The notes: generated by a model not told the origin, from the letters alone. A stretch of DNA of 64,000 nt from Patescibacteria group bacterium (GCA_031082005.1 JAVHLR010000001.1:935251-999250); one strand, 5' to 3'; counted from the stretch's first letter, positions 49,182 to 57,651 are shown. Made by a program: numbers and translations.

Positions 49182-50747
49182 TTATCTAAGCAGGTTATGT
49201 CCGGTCATCTCTTTCGGTTTGTCTATGCCCAACAACCACAACACCGTCGGGGCGATATCGGACAAAGCACCACGTCGCGCGTCCTTTGATTTTACATACT
49301 CACCTGCCGCCAGAAAAGGCACCGGGCTCATATTGTGTTCCGTATCCGCACCGCCGAAAGGCGATTCCATCCTCTCCGCGTTGCCGTGATCCGCCGTGAC
49401 TATAAGCGTTCCCTTGGCTTGATCCACTTTCTTCCAGATGACGCCCAAAGCATCATCCAACGCCTCACAGGCTTTTATGCCGGCATTCAGATTTCCGGTG
49501 TGTCCCACCATGTCGGCGTTCGCGAAATTCACCAAGATGAGGTCATATCCCTTGCCGATCGACTTAGCGACTTCCGTAGCCAGCTCTGCCGCTCTCATGC
49601 GAGGCGAATGGTCATAACGCGCAACTCGTTTTGAAGGGATGCGGATGCGCTCTTCATGGAACCTTGGCCGATCATATCCACCATTGAGGAAGTACGTGAC
49701 CTGCGAAAACTTCTCGCTTTCCGCGATATACATCTGCTTATTGAAACGCAAGGCTTCGACCAACGTGCCCGGCACTTCGCGATGAGGAAAAGCCGAAATA
49801 ACGCTATCCAAATCCTTGGCGAATTCAGTCATGGTCACATACATCAGGTTCTTCAGCTTGACCTTGCGCTTGAAAGCGTTCCGCTCCTTCTTTTCGAATT
49901 CAGGCATGACGAACGGCTTCGTCAACTGTCGCGCGCGATCGGAACGCAGATTCCAAAAGATCATCGCATCGCCGTCCGTCACCGGCGCTTCGCAATAATC
50001 ATTGGGGCAAATCACCGTCGGTGTGATGTACTCGTCGCTCTCTCCACGGGTATAAGCGTGGGTAATCGCCTGCGTCGCCGATTCCGCGACGACTCCCAGC
50101 CCTGACGTCAAAGCGGCATAAGCCATCGCCGTCCTCTCCCAGTACTTGTTCCGATCCATGGCATAGAACCTTCCCATCACGGATGCAATCGTAAAATTCT
50201 TCGGCAACTTCCTTTCCAGCTCGGCGATCAAGGAAGCCGCGCGGAACGGAGACGTGTCACGTCCATCAGTGAAAAGATGCAAAGCGACGCGTTTTAAGTC
50301 GAACGTCGAAGCGAAAGCGATCAATGAGTTGACATGATGCGGCGACGCGTGACCACTTTTTTCGTCAGTCAGAAGACCCATCATGTGCAGCGTGCTCTTA
50401 TTGCGCAGACAGTGCGCAGCCGCCTGCATCAAGGCCTGGTTATTCTCGAACGAACGGCTCCGTATCGCGCGGTCAATCGCCACCTGATCGGTCTCGACTG
50501 CCCTGCCCGCACCGATCGTGGCGTGTCCCGCTTCCGAGTTTCCAGGTTGCCCTGGAGGTAATCCGACGTTGATGCCATCAGCCCAAAGCAGAGAATTCGG
50601 ATATTCATCCCACAACTTATGCCAAACCGGCATCTTGGCGTAAAAGGTAGCATTACCCTCTTTATTCTTGCTTACACCAAAACCATCCCAAACCACCACA
50701 ACCACCGGACCCTTGGAGTGTCTTTCTGACTTGTTTTTTAAGCCCAT
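49182..50747 (-). CDS. gpmI: 2,3-bisphosphoglycerate-independent phosphoglycerate mutase (second paralog)
   Basis: 521 residues with the same motifs as the gene 4 bases downstream: VVVVWDGFGVSKNKEGNAT, GNSEAGHATIGAGR with the catalytic Ser, HLFTDGRDT, MGRFYAMDRNKYWER, RSDRARQLTKPF, NFANADMVGHTGN and VTADHGNAERM. The pair differ through much of their length, so the duplication is old. Both appear catalytically complete; one may act on another phosphate ester. First gene of the pair, with no ribosome binding site seen before ATG 50747. Confidence 0.95.
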   Translation of the reverse strand: MGLKNKSERHSKGPVVVVVWDGFGVSKNKEGNATFYAKMPVWHKLWDEYPNSLLWADGINVGLPPGQPGNSEAGHATIGAGRAVETDQVAIDRAIRSRSFENNQALMQAAAHCLRNKSTLHMMGLLTDEKSGHASPHHVNSLIAFASTFDLKRVALHLFTDGRDTSPFRAASLIAELERKLPKNFTIASVMGRFYAMDRNKYWERTAMAYAALTSGLGVVAESATQAITHAYTRGESDEYITPTVICPNDYCEAPVTDGDAMIFWNLRSDRARQLTKPFVMPEFEKKERNAFKRKVKLKNLMYVTMTEFAKDLDSVISAFPHREVPGTLVEALRFNKQMYIAESEKFSQVTYFLNGGYDRPRFHEERIRIPSKRVARYDHSPRMRAAELATEVAKSIGKGYDLILVNFANADMVGHTGNLNAGIKACEALDDALGVIWKKVDQAKGTLIVTADHGNAERMESPFGGADTEHNMSPVPFLAAGEYVKSKDARRGALSDIAPTVLWLLGIDKPKEMTGHNLLR

Positions 50748-50832
50748 AAGTCAAATCATGATAGCTTTTAGGCAAGATTGGTACAAGACCGGCGGGTGTT
50801 AATTTAGACAAAATAGAGTGTTAACTTTTATC

Positions 50833-50861
50833 TTGACAAAATCCACGTTTTATGCTATTTT
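50833..50861 (+). promoter_or_regulatory. Sigma70-type promoter of the 50988 gene
   Basis: TTGACA (50833-50838), 17 bases, TATTTT (50856-50861). The leader includes a ctccgtt/aacggag hairpin at 50942-50957. Confidence 0.8.
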
Positions 50862-50987
50862 TACACGTTCTCGTATTGTCTCTATTAGGCTTACAGAACG
50901 CTTAACTTGTTCTCTCACAACGTAACAGACACAGGTGACTAGCTCCGTTCAACGGAGTTCAACCCCCAACGCACAAGGAGATTGTCC

Positions 50988-52499
50988 ATGGTTGCTCCCC
51001 GCAAAGGTCCCGCTGGAATCGCAGCTCCCCCGGCCGTCCCCGCCGTCATCACCGCCCCGCCCGCCGATCCGGCTCCCGTTCAGGAAGTCGGGTTCGACAT
51101 CGTGTTCGATGAAACCCAATTCAAGGAGTTCGTCGAACGGGATCCGTCTGGCGAGACGCAAAAACTCGACTTCGGCATCATTGTGCCTGCCGATTTCGCG
51201 AATGCTGTCGTGGCCGCCGCGCGAAACAAGGCTGGCAACGACACGCCGACCGTCTCGCAGTGGATTGAAGCGGCAGCAGAGAAGGCACGACGAGTGAAGC
51301 CAGCCGTCGATACCGGCAAGCTCACGGAAGATCAGGGCGCTTGCGTCCTTATCGTGATCTTGTTCATGGTCTTCACGGCCGCCCGAAAACGCGGCGATTC
51401 CATCGACACGGCAATGAAGGTCGTGGAAAAGACCGTCGATGAGCTGTCGAAACCCGTGACACCTCCTCTTCCCAAGGTTGACCCTGCGGCCATGACCGTC
51501 GAGGCGCCCAAAACGCCTGCGCCGGCAAGCAGCGGATCACCAGCACCGTCGGCAGATGGCAAGATCAAGTTGGTCAAGCCAACAAGCAAGCCGCCAGCGA
51601 CGAGCAATCCTAGCGGCCGCCGTAGCACGACACCGACGGATGTCATGGAACGGGTCGGAGCCGCCGCGGCGGAAGGCGGCTTCGGCGATTCCATCCGTCC
51701 GGACGCAGCAGCGGCGAAGGCGGAAGCTGACGCCAAGCGACAAGCCGATGCCGACAAGGCGGAGGCCGAACACCGAGCAGCCGAGGCCAAGGCAGAAGCC
51801 GAGCGCCAAGCGAAGCAAGCCGAGCGCGAACAACTGCTTGCCGAAGCACGCGCGAAGGCCGATGCCGACAAGGCTGAAGCGAAAGCGGAAGCCGAACACA
51901 AGAAGGCCGAAGCAGACCGCAAGAGAGCGGAAGCCGAGGCCAAGGCCGAAGCCGCAAAGGCGGAGAAGGACCTGCGCGTCAAGCGCGCCGCCAAACTCCG
52001 CGGCGACCGTCTGCGCCTCATCGCTGCTCACACCGCGGCGCGCGCCACAGTCAACGGCCCGGAACGAGCGCAACTCGACGCCGAACACAAGGCGGCGCTG
52101 CTCGAGCTCGACGCGGAGCTGGCCAACTTGGGTGCAAAGCCTTCTGGCAACAGCAGCCGCTTCACCAAGGTCGTTTTCACGATCATCGGGCTCCTGCTCG
52201 CGCTCGGACTCGTCCTCGGTGCGCTCAAGCTCGCCGAGAGCCTCCCCGCTTCGGCGCAGCAGCCCGTCCCCACCGTGACGGTTCCCCCCGTTACCCCCAT
52301 GCCCGGCGTCGAGACCTGTGGACCGGTGACCGCCGCACTTCTCGAGTACTACCTCGGCGGCAACGACCCCACACGCTACGTCGATCGAGGACAGAAATTC
52401 GCCAAGAACGGCGCCCGGCTGCAATGCGAAGGCCGTCAGCGCAGCCTCGGCAACAACTCGTACGACGTCACCGCCTGCAACATCTGTTACACCCCCTAA
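50988..52499 (+). CDS. TolA-like coiled-coil protein with C-terminal membrane anchor
   Basis: 503 residues from ATG 50988 (AAGGAG 7 bases upstream). A Pro/Ala-rich start is followed by a small domain (about 30-165; VGFDIVFDETQFKEFVERDP, TEDQGACVLIVILFMVFTAA), a disordered Pro/Ser linker and a long, highly charged Ala/Glu/Lys coiled coil (about 235-370; KAEAERQAKQAEREQLLAEA). One membrane helix (VVFTIIGLLLALGLVLGALK, about 388-408) leads to an outer Cys-containing domain of 75 residues (VETCGPVTAALLEYYLGGND, LQCEGRQRS, VTACNICYTP). So most of the protein is cytoplasmic and the tail is outside. I do not recognise the family. Stand-alone gene. Confidence 0.8.
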   Translation: MVAPRKGPAGIAAPPAVPAVITAPPADPAPVQEVGFDIVFDETQFKEFVERDPSGETQKLDFGIIVPADFANAVVAAARNKAGNDTPTVSQWIEAAAEKARRVKPAVDTGKLTEDQGACVLIVILFMVFTAARKRGDSIDTAMKVVEKTVDELSKPVTPPLPKVDPAAMTVEAPKTPAPASSGSPAPSADGKIKLVKPTSKPPATSNPSGRRSTTPTDVMERVGAAAAEGGFGDSIRPDAAAAKAEADAKRQADADKAEAEHRAAEAKAEAERQAKQAEREQLLAEARAKADADKAEAKAEAEHKKAEADRKRAEAEAKAEAAKAEKDLRVKRAAKLRGDRLRLIAAHTAARATVNGPERAQLDAEHKAALLELDAELANLGAKPSGNSSRFTKVVFTIIGLLLALGLVLGALKLAESLPASAQQPVPTVTVPPVTPMPGVETCGPVTAALLEYYLGGNDPTRYVDRGQKFAKNGARLQCEGRQRSLGNNSYDVTACNICYTP

Positions 52500-52515
52500 T
52501 CGCGTTCAACGCGAC

Positions 52516-52562
52516 AACGCCCCGTAGCGAAAGCCATTCTGGCTCTCTCGCTGCGGGGTGTT
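52516..52562 (+). terminator. Intrinsic terminator of the 50988 gene
   Basis: aacgccccg (52516-52524) pairs with cggggtgtt (52554-52562), extended inward by agcga/tcgct; a weak T-tract follows. Confidence 0.75.
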
Positions 52563-52600
52563 CCAATTCAATCAACTCAACGATCCATTAAAAAAATCAA

Positions 52601-52702
52601 GCCAGACGAGCCATCGGATTCTGAACCGAGGACTGTCTGAGGCCGCAGTTTATCAGCAACGCGGCCGAGTTCCGCAGGGAAGAATTCGATGGCTTGTCTG
52701 GC
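52601..52702 (+). repeat. Hairpin element copy D
   Basis: A 22-bp stem (52601-52622 with 52681-52702) with two G-U wobbles holds the core ccgaggactgtctgag, inner stem ggccgc/gcggcc, and cgagttccgcag. The core is of the same subtype as copy C. Confidence 0.8.
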
Positions 52703-52716
52703 GACCTAAATAAACA

Positions 52717-52778
52717 AGGAGGGTTTCGAGACAGACTAGACGAGCCCCGCAGCGATAAAAAAATTTCAGTACCCTCCT
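52717..52778 (+). repeat. Hairpin element copy E (copy A/B subtype)
   Basis: ggagggtttcgagacagact followed by agacgagccccgcagc aligns with the A/B core; outer arms aggagggt (52717-52724) and accctcct (52771-52778) pair. It begins 15 bases after copy D in the same orientation. Confidence 0.6.
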
Positions 52779-52796
52779 GCACTACTGAAAATTTTT
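52757..52796 (-). terminator. Terminator overlapping the end of the RNHCP gene
   Basis: aaaaaatttcagta (52758-52771) pairs with tactgaaaattttt (52783-52796). The right arm includes the last codons and stop of the minus-strand gene, and TTTTTTTATC follows on that strand. Confidence 0.65.
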
Positions 52797-53087
52797 CGAC
52801 AACTTCAATATCTCCTCAAAATCATCCGCCTTATCCGTCTTATTCCATTTTTCATGCTTACACGCGACACAACGATGCAATATCGCTTGTTCCCCTTTCT
52901 CCAATCTGAATCCCACAGGCTGCATCAAGCCTCCGCATTCAGAGGCGCGATCACCTGGGTTGATATCTACATGCTTGCTCCACAAGCACTTGGGGCAGTG
53001 ATTCGTATAGCCTGAACCACTAACAGCGAATCCGCATTTCTCGCAGATAAAATCCTCTTTGACGCGTGTGAACTTCGGCGTGTCCAT
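52782..53087 (-). CDS. RNHCP domain protein
   Basis: 101 residues built round zinc-binding Cys: DFICEKCGFAVSGSGYTNHC with PKC directly after (the R/TNHCP motif of the RNHCP family, PF12647), DRASECGGLM and HRCVACKHEKWNK. The family is found in many bacteria and its role is unknown; a nucleic acid-binding zinc ribbon linked to translation is often supposed. Here it lies 1 base after the metG stop, on the same strand, which fits a translation-related function. Confidence 0.9.
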   Translation of the reverse strand: MDTPKFTRVKEDFICEKCGFAVSGSGYTNHCPKCLWSKHVDINPGDRASECGGLMQPVGFRLEKGEQAILHRCVACKHEKWNKTDKADDFEEILKLSKNFQ

Positions 53088-53088
53088 C

Positions 53089-54705
53089 CTATTCTTTCTT
53101 GTCCTCCAAACGCGGAAACAAGACCGCTCCCGCTTTCAGCTCACCGCCCGGAAGCAGACCTCCCCACGTCTTCAATACATCCAATCCTTTGCTCCTCTCC
53201 GCTTCCGAGTCCTGCCCTAATTGTTCGATGATGCTTTTGGCGATGTTCGGCATCACAGGTTCGATCATCCATGCGAACTGTCTGCAGCCTTCCAACAACG
53301 CATACAGGACCAACGCAGTCTTTTCCGGATCTACTTTGATGAGTTTGAACGGCTGCGTCTCTTCCACCAATTTATCCGCCGCGATAAGCGACGCCCCTTC
53401 AGAATTCCAGATCGCCTCCAGCATCAGATCCAATCGATTTTTCGCCAATTCCGTCTCGACGCTCTCCCACAACTTTTCCAATCCAACTTTTCCTTTCCAG
53501 ATCTCTCCGCTGATTTCTGCCGCCCTCGCCACGTCCACCTCGGGGACCTTTCCGTCGAAGTATTTAGCGCTCATGGCGATGGTCCGATTGACCAGGTTCC
53601 CCAATTTGTTCGCCAACTCGCCGGAATACCGCTCCTTCAGCCGAGCGAAAGAAAAATCTCCGTCTTCGCCGAACGAAATCTCGCGCAACAAGAAGTATCT
53701 TACCGCATCGAACGGATATTCCTTTGCCAGATCCAAAGGATCGACGACATTCCCCAAAGACTTGCTGATCTTTTGTCCGTTCAGGGTGAAGAAACCGTGG
53801 GCGAAAACCCGCTCCGGCAATTTCGGCGTTCCATCGTCGTTCCTCAACGCAGCATCAGACTTTGCCGCGCTCATAATCATGGCCGGCCACAAGGCACAAT
53901 GGAATTTTATGATGTCTTTTCCGACCAGATGCAGACTAGCGGGCCACCATTTGGCGAACAGCGCGTCATCCGTACCGTAACCGACGGCCGACATGTAATT
54001 GATCAGAGCGTCGAACCAGACATAGATTTTCTGGCTCTCATCGCCGGGTACTGGGATACCGCAGGATAGTTTTTTTGCTTCCCGGGAAATCGAAAAATCC
54101 TCGAACGCCGATTCGATATAGCTCCTGACCTCGTTCAGACGGCTCTTCGGTTGGACGAACTCCGGCCTATCCTCCAACAGCTTCAACAAAGCGTCTTTGT
54201 ACTTGGATGCGCGGAAAAAATAGTTCTCTTCGCGGATGCGTTCAAGGTCGCGGTTGGGGTGCAGCGGACACCGGCCATCGACGAGCTCCGTCGCCGTCTT
54301 GAACGATTCGCAACCGACGCAGTACTCCCGTTCATACTCCGCTTTATATATGTCGCCCGAGGCCTCTACGGCACGCCAAAACTTCTCGACGGCTGCCAGA
54401 TGGCGTTGCTCCGTCGTGCGGATGAAATCATCGAAAGAAATCCCCAATTCTTTCCATGTTTTGCGCCAAGTCTCCGCCATGCCTTCCAGATAGGATGTCA
54501 GGTCTTTTGCACCCGCTTTTTCTGCCGCTTCAAGGTTTTTCTGGCTGTTCTCGTCCGTTCCGGTCAGGAACAAGGTCGGAACGCCGCGCAGACGATAAGC
54601 CCGCGCTAATGCATCAGCCACGACAGTGGTATATGTCGAACCTATATGCGGCTTATCGTTCACATAATAGATCGGCGTGGTGACGAAAAATTTCTTCTGT
54701 TCCAT
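53089..54705 (-). CDS. metG: Methionyl-tRNA synthetase
   Basis: 538 residues, lacking the C-terminal tRNA-binding/dimerisation extension. The class I catalytic motifs are TTPIYYVNDKPHIGSTYTTV (HIGS as the HIGH box), FLTGTDENSQKN and KISKSLGNVVDPL (KMSKS box). A zinc-knuckle insertion is visible with YCVGCESFKTATEL and RCPLHPN. The anticodon-binding domain follows (WNSEGASLIAADKLVEETQP). The enzyme charges tRNA-Met. The FecR-domain gene precedes it by 3 bases and RNHCP follows by 1 base, so the three form an operon. Confidence 0.96.
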   Translation of the reverse strand: MEQKKFFVTTPIYYVNDKPHIGSTYTTVVADALARAYRLRGVPTLFLTGTDENSQKNLEAAEKAGAKDLTSYLEGMAETWRKTWKELGISFDDFIRTTEQRHLAAVEKFWRAVEASGDIYKAEYEREYCVGCESFKTATELVDGRCPLHPNRDLERIREENYFFRASKYKDALLKLLEDRPEFVQPKSRLNEVRSYIESAFEDFSISREAKKLSCGIPVPGDESQKIYVWFDALINYMSAVGYGTDDALFAKWWPASLHLVGKDIIKFHCALWPAMIMSAAKSDAALRNDDGTPKLPERVFAHGFFTLNGQKISKSLGNVVDPLDLAKEYPFDAVRYFLLREISFGEDGDFSFARLKERYSGELANKLGNLVNRTIAMSAKYFDGKVPEVDVARAAEISGEIWKGKVGLEKLWESVETELAKNRLDLMLEAIWNSEGASLIAADKLVEETQPFKLIKVDPEKTALVLYALLEGCRQFAWMIEPVMPNIAKSIIEQLGQDSEAERSKGLDVLKTWGGLLPGGELKAGAVLFPRLEDKKE

Positions 54706-54708
54706 AGC

Positions 54709-56787
54709 TTAGCGTAACGGCGGGATGGTCGTCATGTTAATCGTATAATTATTCGGGCTGTACGGCGCAGTGCCGTTCGACGGTTGCAGAGCCGGATCTA
54801 GGCTGATGGTGAAGGTCAGGGATCCAGTTACGTTGTTTCCGCCCTCGCTATAAGCGCACACCGCATCCACCTTCCCGGTACCTGACAACGCGGTCATTTT
54901 CCTCTCGATGACCGCCGCCAGCTTCGGATCGCTCGTCGACCATCTGCACTGCTGCGTGACATCCTGCGAACGGTCATCCGAATATATTGCCACAGCTTCG
55001 ACCGGTACGCTTTGGCCAGTCGTAAGCGATGTCGGCCCTAAGGCAGTGACTCTAACGGCCTCCAAAGTCCTTGTCGCCTGCGCGACTAGAATATTGGCTT
55101 CCGCCGTACGCCTCACACCATTCTCCGTAAACGACCCAATCAAAACCATACCGCCTGACAAGCTAGGATAAAACAGATTGCCCGAAATCCTGCCTGATTT
55201 CTGGTCAGCGGGATAAAATGTCGAACGCATCGTCACATCATCCACCTTCCCGTTGGCACATGCCGCCAATAAAGTCAGTGTCACCTTATCCCCGATCTTT
55301 ATGCCCGAGGACGGTGTCACGGCTAAAGTCAACGTGTGATAGGTGCAAGTCGTCCCTGCGGCAGGAGCGTTATTCGGCTGTGTCGCTGTTCCCGTCTGCT
55401 GGTCGGTAGAATCCGTGCCATCTCCTGTAGGCCGCTGTTCCGCGGGTTCGACCAGACTGTCCAAAAAATCTTCAGTCGTGGTCGTCGCAGCTTCATCCTC
55501 GAACGCATCCTCGCCTGACCCATCTTCCCTGATACGCTCATGCAGTGCAGAGACCTTCAGCCAAAGATTCTCGTCAGGTTTCTCATACGCCTGTTTGAGC
55601 GCAAGCTTGGTCTGCCACTGCTCCAGTTCCCCTGTCACCGTAGCTTTTTCGTCCTGGACTTTGCGCCCCTCGTGCTCAATACCCCGTACTATGTCGTCGA
55701 TGCGATCGTCATATTCCAAAGCTCGCGCGTAAGCCTCGCCATTGTCCTGCGGGGCGAACAACGACGAACGCAAATCGATGAAAGCTTTTTCCAGAAAGGA
55801 AAATCGATATTCATAACCCCGCAAGACGAACAGGGTCGCAGAAATATCCAACAACAGTGCGTCCCGCTCTTTACCCATCAGAACCAAAGGCAACGTCCTT
55901 CTGTTCCTCTGACGAAACTCATCGAGCGACGAATAGCGTGTCAGATCGATACCCGTCTCTGCTAAATCACGTTTAAGATACGACGACGCCAAAACCCTGC
56001 GCTCCTCGCCTTGCGCCAAACCTAGATGCAGATTCTCCGAAAGCGCCACCAACCAATCCGGCGCCGCAGTGTGCAACTTTTTGGCGCGTTGGATGAGTTC
56101 TTCGCGTAATTCGCGGTCGTATTTTTCATCCAAAACACGATTTTCGTTTGGCCAAGCGTCCTGCTCCGTCAACTCACGCATGCCCTCAAGCGTGCCGCTT
56201 GCCGAATACCTGGCCACGCGTCCCTCACGTACCAACGAAAGCTGACCTTCGCCCGACGCAGGCAAGACACTGACGGCAGAATCGGTCACCGCGATATCAG
56301 CGCTAGCCGCATCGTCGATCACCCCGAAGGACGTACCGCGCACCGTGGCCGCGACTTCGTTCGTCCTGACTTCGAAACTGCTTTCCAAATCCAACAGCTT
56401 CATGACGCGCGACCAAACCCGTCCCGAATTCAACCTCAAACCGACCGAAGCTTTGGTCAAAACGGGCAAATCTATCGGCAGTTTATCGATCACCAGCTCC
56501 GTATCGCTATCCAACCGCGTGACTCCTCGATCGCCCCAGCGGATTTCTGCCTTACCAACCGCATCGGTACGCACGGTATCACCCTCGTTGACCGCCGCCG
56601 TCGCAACCACATCTTCCCACTGTTGCTGTCCGGCCTTCTTGATCTCTACCTTGGCGTACATCTTTTCGACCCTGACTTGCGCCACGTCCACGGACGCCAC
56701 CGCACCTAATGACCAAAACCATTCGGCGAAAAATATCAAAACGACGGCCGCAAAACAGCCTAAAGCTATCTTTTGTGCTTTCTTCAT
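54709..56787 (-). CDS. FecR-domain membrane protein with Ig-like C-terminal domain
   Basis: 692 residues from ATG 56787. An N-terminal helix (IALGCFAAVVLIFFAEWFWS) anchors an outer FecR domain (VRVEKMYAKVEIKKAGQQQW, EGDTVRTDAVGKAEIRWGDR, FEVRTNEVAATVRGTSFGVI). A helical middle (about 230-450) with coiled-coil content is followed by a Thr/Gln/Asp-rich linker, then two beta domains; the last (VRVTALGPTSLTTGQSVPVE, QQCRWSTSDPKLAAVIERK) resembles a bacterial Ig-like Big_2 fold. FecR here is a surface-protein building block rather than part of iron signalling, since no sigma factor is nearby. The frame extends to 56871 but that would overlap the EVE gene. Confidence 0.85.
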   Translation of the reverse strand: MKKAQKIALGCFAAVVLIFFAEWFWSLGAVASVDVAQVRVEKMYAKVEIKKAGQQQWEDVVATAAVNEGDTVRTDAVGKAEIRWGDRGVTRLDSDTELVIDKLPIDLPVLTKASVGLRLNSGRVWSRVMKLLDLESSFEVRTNEVAATVRGTSFGVIDDAASADIAVTDSAVSVLPASGEGQLSLVREGRVARYSASGTLEGMRELTEQDAWPNENRVLDEKYDRELREELIQRAKKLHTAAPDWLVALSENLHLGLAQGEERRVLASSYLKRDLAETGIDLTRYSSLDEFRQRNRRTLPLVLMGKERDALLLDISATLFVLRGYEYRFSFLEKAFIDLRSSLFAPQDNGEAYARALEYDDRIDDIVRGIEHEGRKVQDEKATVTGELEQWQTKLALKQAYEKPDENLWLKVSALHERIREDGSGEDAFEDEAATTTTEDFLDSLVEPAEQRPTGDGTDSTDQQTGTATQPNNAPAAGTTCTYHTLTLAVTPSSGIKIGDKVTLTLLAACANGKVDDVTMRSTFYPADQKSGRISGNLFYPSLSGGMVLIGSFTENGVRRTAEANILVAQATRTLEAVRVTALGPTSLTTGQSVPVEAVAIYSDDRSQDVTQQCRWSTSDPKLAAVIERKMTALSGTGKVDAVCAYSEGGNNVTGSLTFTISLDPALQPSNGTAPYSPNNYTINMTTIPPLR

Positions 56788-56818
56788 GCGGATATTTAAC
56801 CTGAAAAACCCTAAAAAA

Positions 56819-57235
56819 TCAACCCATCTCGGTCTTACCGATCTTAAGCAGCATGGTGGCTTGAGCTTCACTCACCGGATGCACCGTCAACCTCGATTGG
56901 CTAGCCAATGGCATGACCGACAGACCATGGGTATTCCTGATCTCATCCAAAGAAATCACCCTGTTCAAAGGCTTAAGCGGCTTGATCTCGATTGCCGACC
57001 AGTCGCCACTGGATGCGGTCGGATCGGGCCGCACATCGCCCACCACTTCGGCCAAACCGACGATCATCCGCTCTTCGCCCGAATGATAGATGAACACGGC
57101 ATCCCCAGCCTTCATTTCACGTAGATAATTACGCGCTTGATAGTTACGCGTTCCCGTCCAGACCGTTCCGCCCTCTTGTTCCAATTTTTCCCAAGAGTAT
57201 TTTGCCGGCTCCATTTTGAGCAACCAATATGCCAT
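56819..57235 (-). CDS. EVE domain protein
   Basis: 138 residues, a complete EVE domain: MAYWLLKMEPAKYSWEKLEQ, VWTGTRNYQARNYLREMKAG, DAVFIYHSGEERMIVGLAEV and the C-terminal SQSRLTVHPVSEAQATMLLK. EVE domains are PUA-like folds that read modified bases in DNA or RNA and often occur with restriction or modification genes; none is next to it here. Divergent from the pterin dehydratase-like gene at 57304. Confidence 0.93.
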   Translation of the reverse strand: MAYWLLKMEPAKYSWEKLEQEGGTVWTGTRNYQARNYLREMKAGDAVFIYHSGEERMIVGLAEVVGDVRPDPTASSGDWSAIEIKPLKPLNRVISLDEIRNTHGLSVMPLASQSRLTVHPVSEAQATMLLKIGKTEMG

Positions 57236-57265
57236 ATGCCGAAATCATAGCAGAAACAAAGATTA

Positions 57266-57294
57266 TTGGCACATTCATGCGTACCGCTTATGAT
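57266..57294 (+). promoter_or_regulatory. Promoter of the pterin dehydratase-like gene
   Basis: TTGGCA (57266-57271), 17 bases, TATGAT (57289-57294). The transcript start would fall about 3 bases before ATG 57304, an essentially leaderless message. Confidence 0.7.
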
Positions 57295-57303
57295 AAAACA
57301 GAT

Positions 57304-57651
57304 ATGACAGACACAACCGACCTGCTGAAGCGTAATTGCGCACCCATCTTGCCCTGGACCGTACCCATCGACAGACAACACGCCTTGTCCCTGGCCAAAC
57401 TGGCGGGGAACTGGGCGTTATCCGCCGACAGCAAAAAAATCCAAAAAAAATTCGAGTTTGAAAATTCCTCGGACGTCCTATACTTCGTCAACGGCACCGG
57501 AAAAATCGCGACAGAGGAAAAACATTTTCCAGAGATAAAAAACGAAAAGTTCATCGTCACGCTCGTCCTCACCACCGATCAAATCGGTGGATTATCCCAG
57601 AACGATTTCATCCTTGCTGCCAAGATAAACGGCTTAGCCGACAGCATGTGA
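57304..57651 (+). CDS. Pterin-4a-carbinolamine dehydratase-like protein
   Basis: 115 residues from ATG 57304. NWALSADSKKIQKKFEFENS, DVLYFVNGTGKIATEEKHFP and IGGLSQNDFILAAKINGL follow the PCD/DCoH pattern (W...I.K.F.F, ...AE..HHP, GLT..D..LA..I). The usual HHP appears as KHFPEI, so one of the catalytic His is changed to Phe, and dehydratase activity is doubtful. PCD normally recycles tetrahydrobiopterin; no aromatic hydroxylase is seen here, and many bacterial members have other roles. The longer frame from 57229 lies upstream of the promoter and is rejected. Confidence 0.8.
   Translation: MTDTTDLLKRNCAPILPWTVPIDRQHALSLAKLAGNWALSADSKKIQKKFEFENSSDVLYFVNGTGKIATEEKHFPEIKNEKFIVTLVLTTDQIGGLSQNDFILAAKINGLADSM

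Noticed and set aside
51332-52424. Minus-strand frames across the TolA-like gene
   Set aside because: Leu/Arg/Cys-rich antisense of the Ala/Glu/Lys coiled coil; the plus-strand gene has promoter, SD and terminator.
53099-54069. Plus-strand frames of 280-290 codons across metG
   Set aside because: metG on the minus strand is certain from its motifs; the plus frames have no homology-like features.
57229-57303. Longer start of the pterin dehydratase-like gene
   Set aside because: It would begin upstream of a clear promoter (TTGGCA-17-TATGAT) and overlap the divergent EVE gene; ATG 57304 fits the family length.
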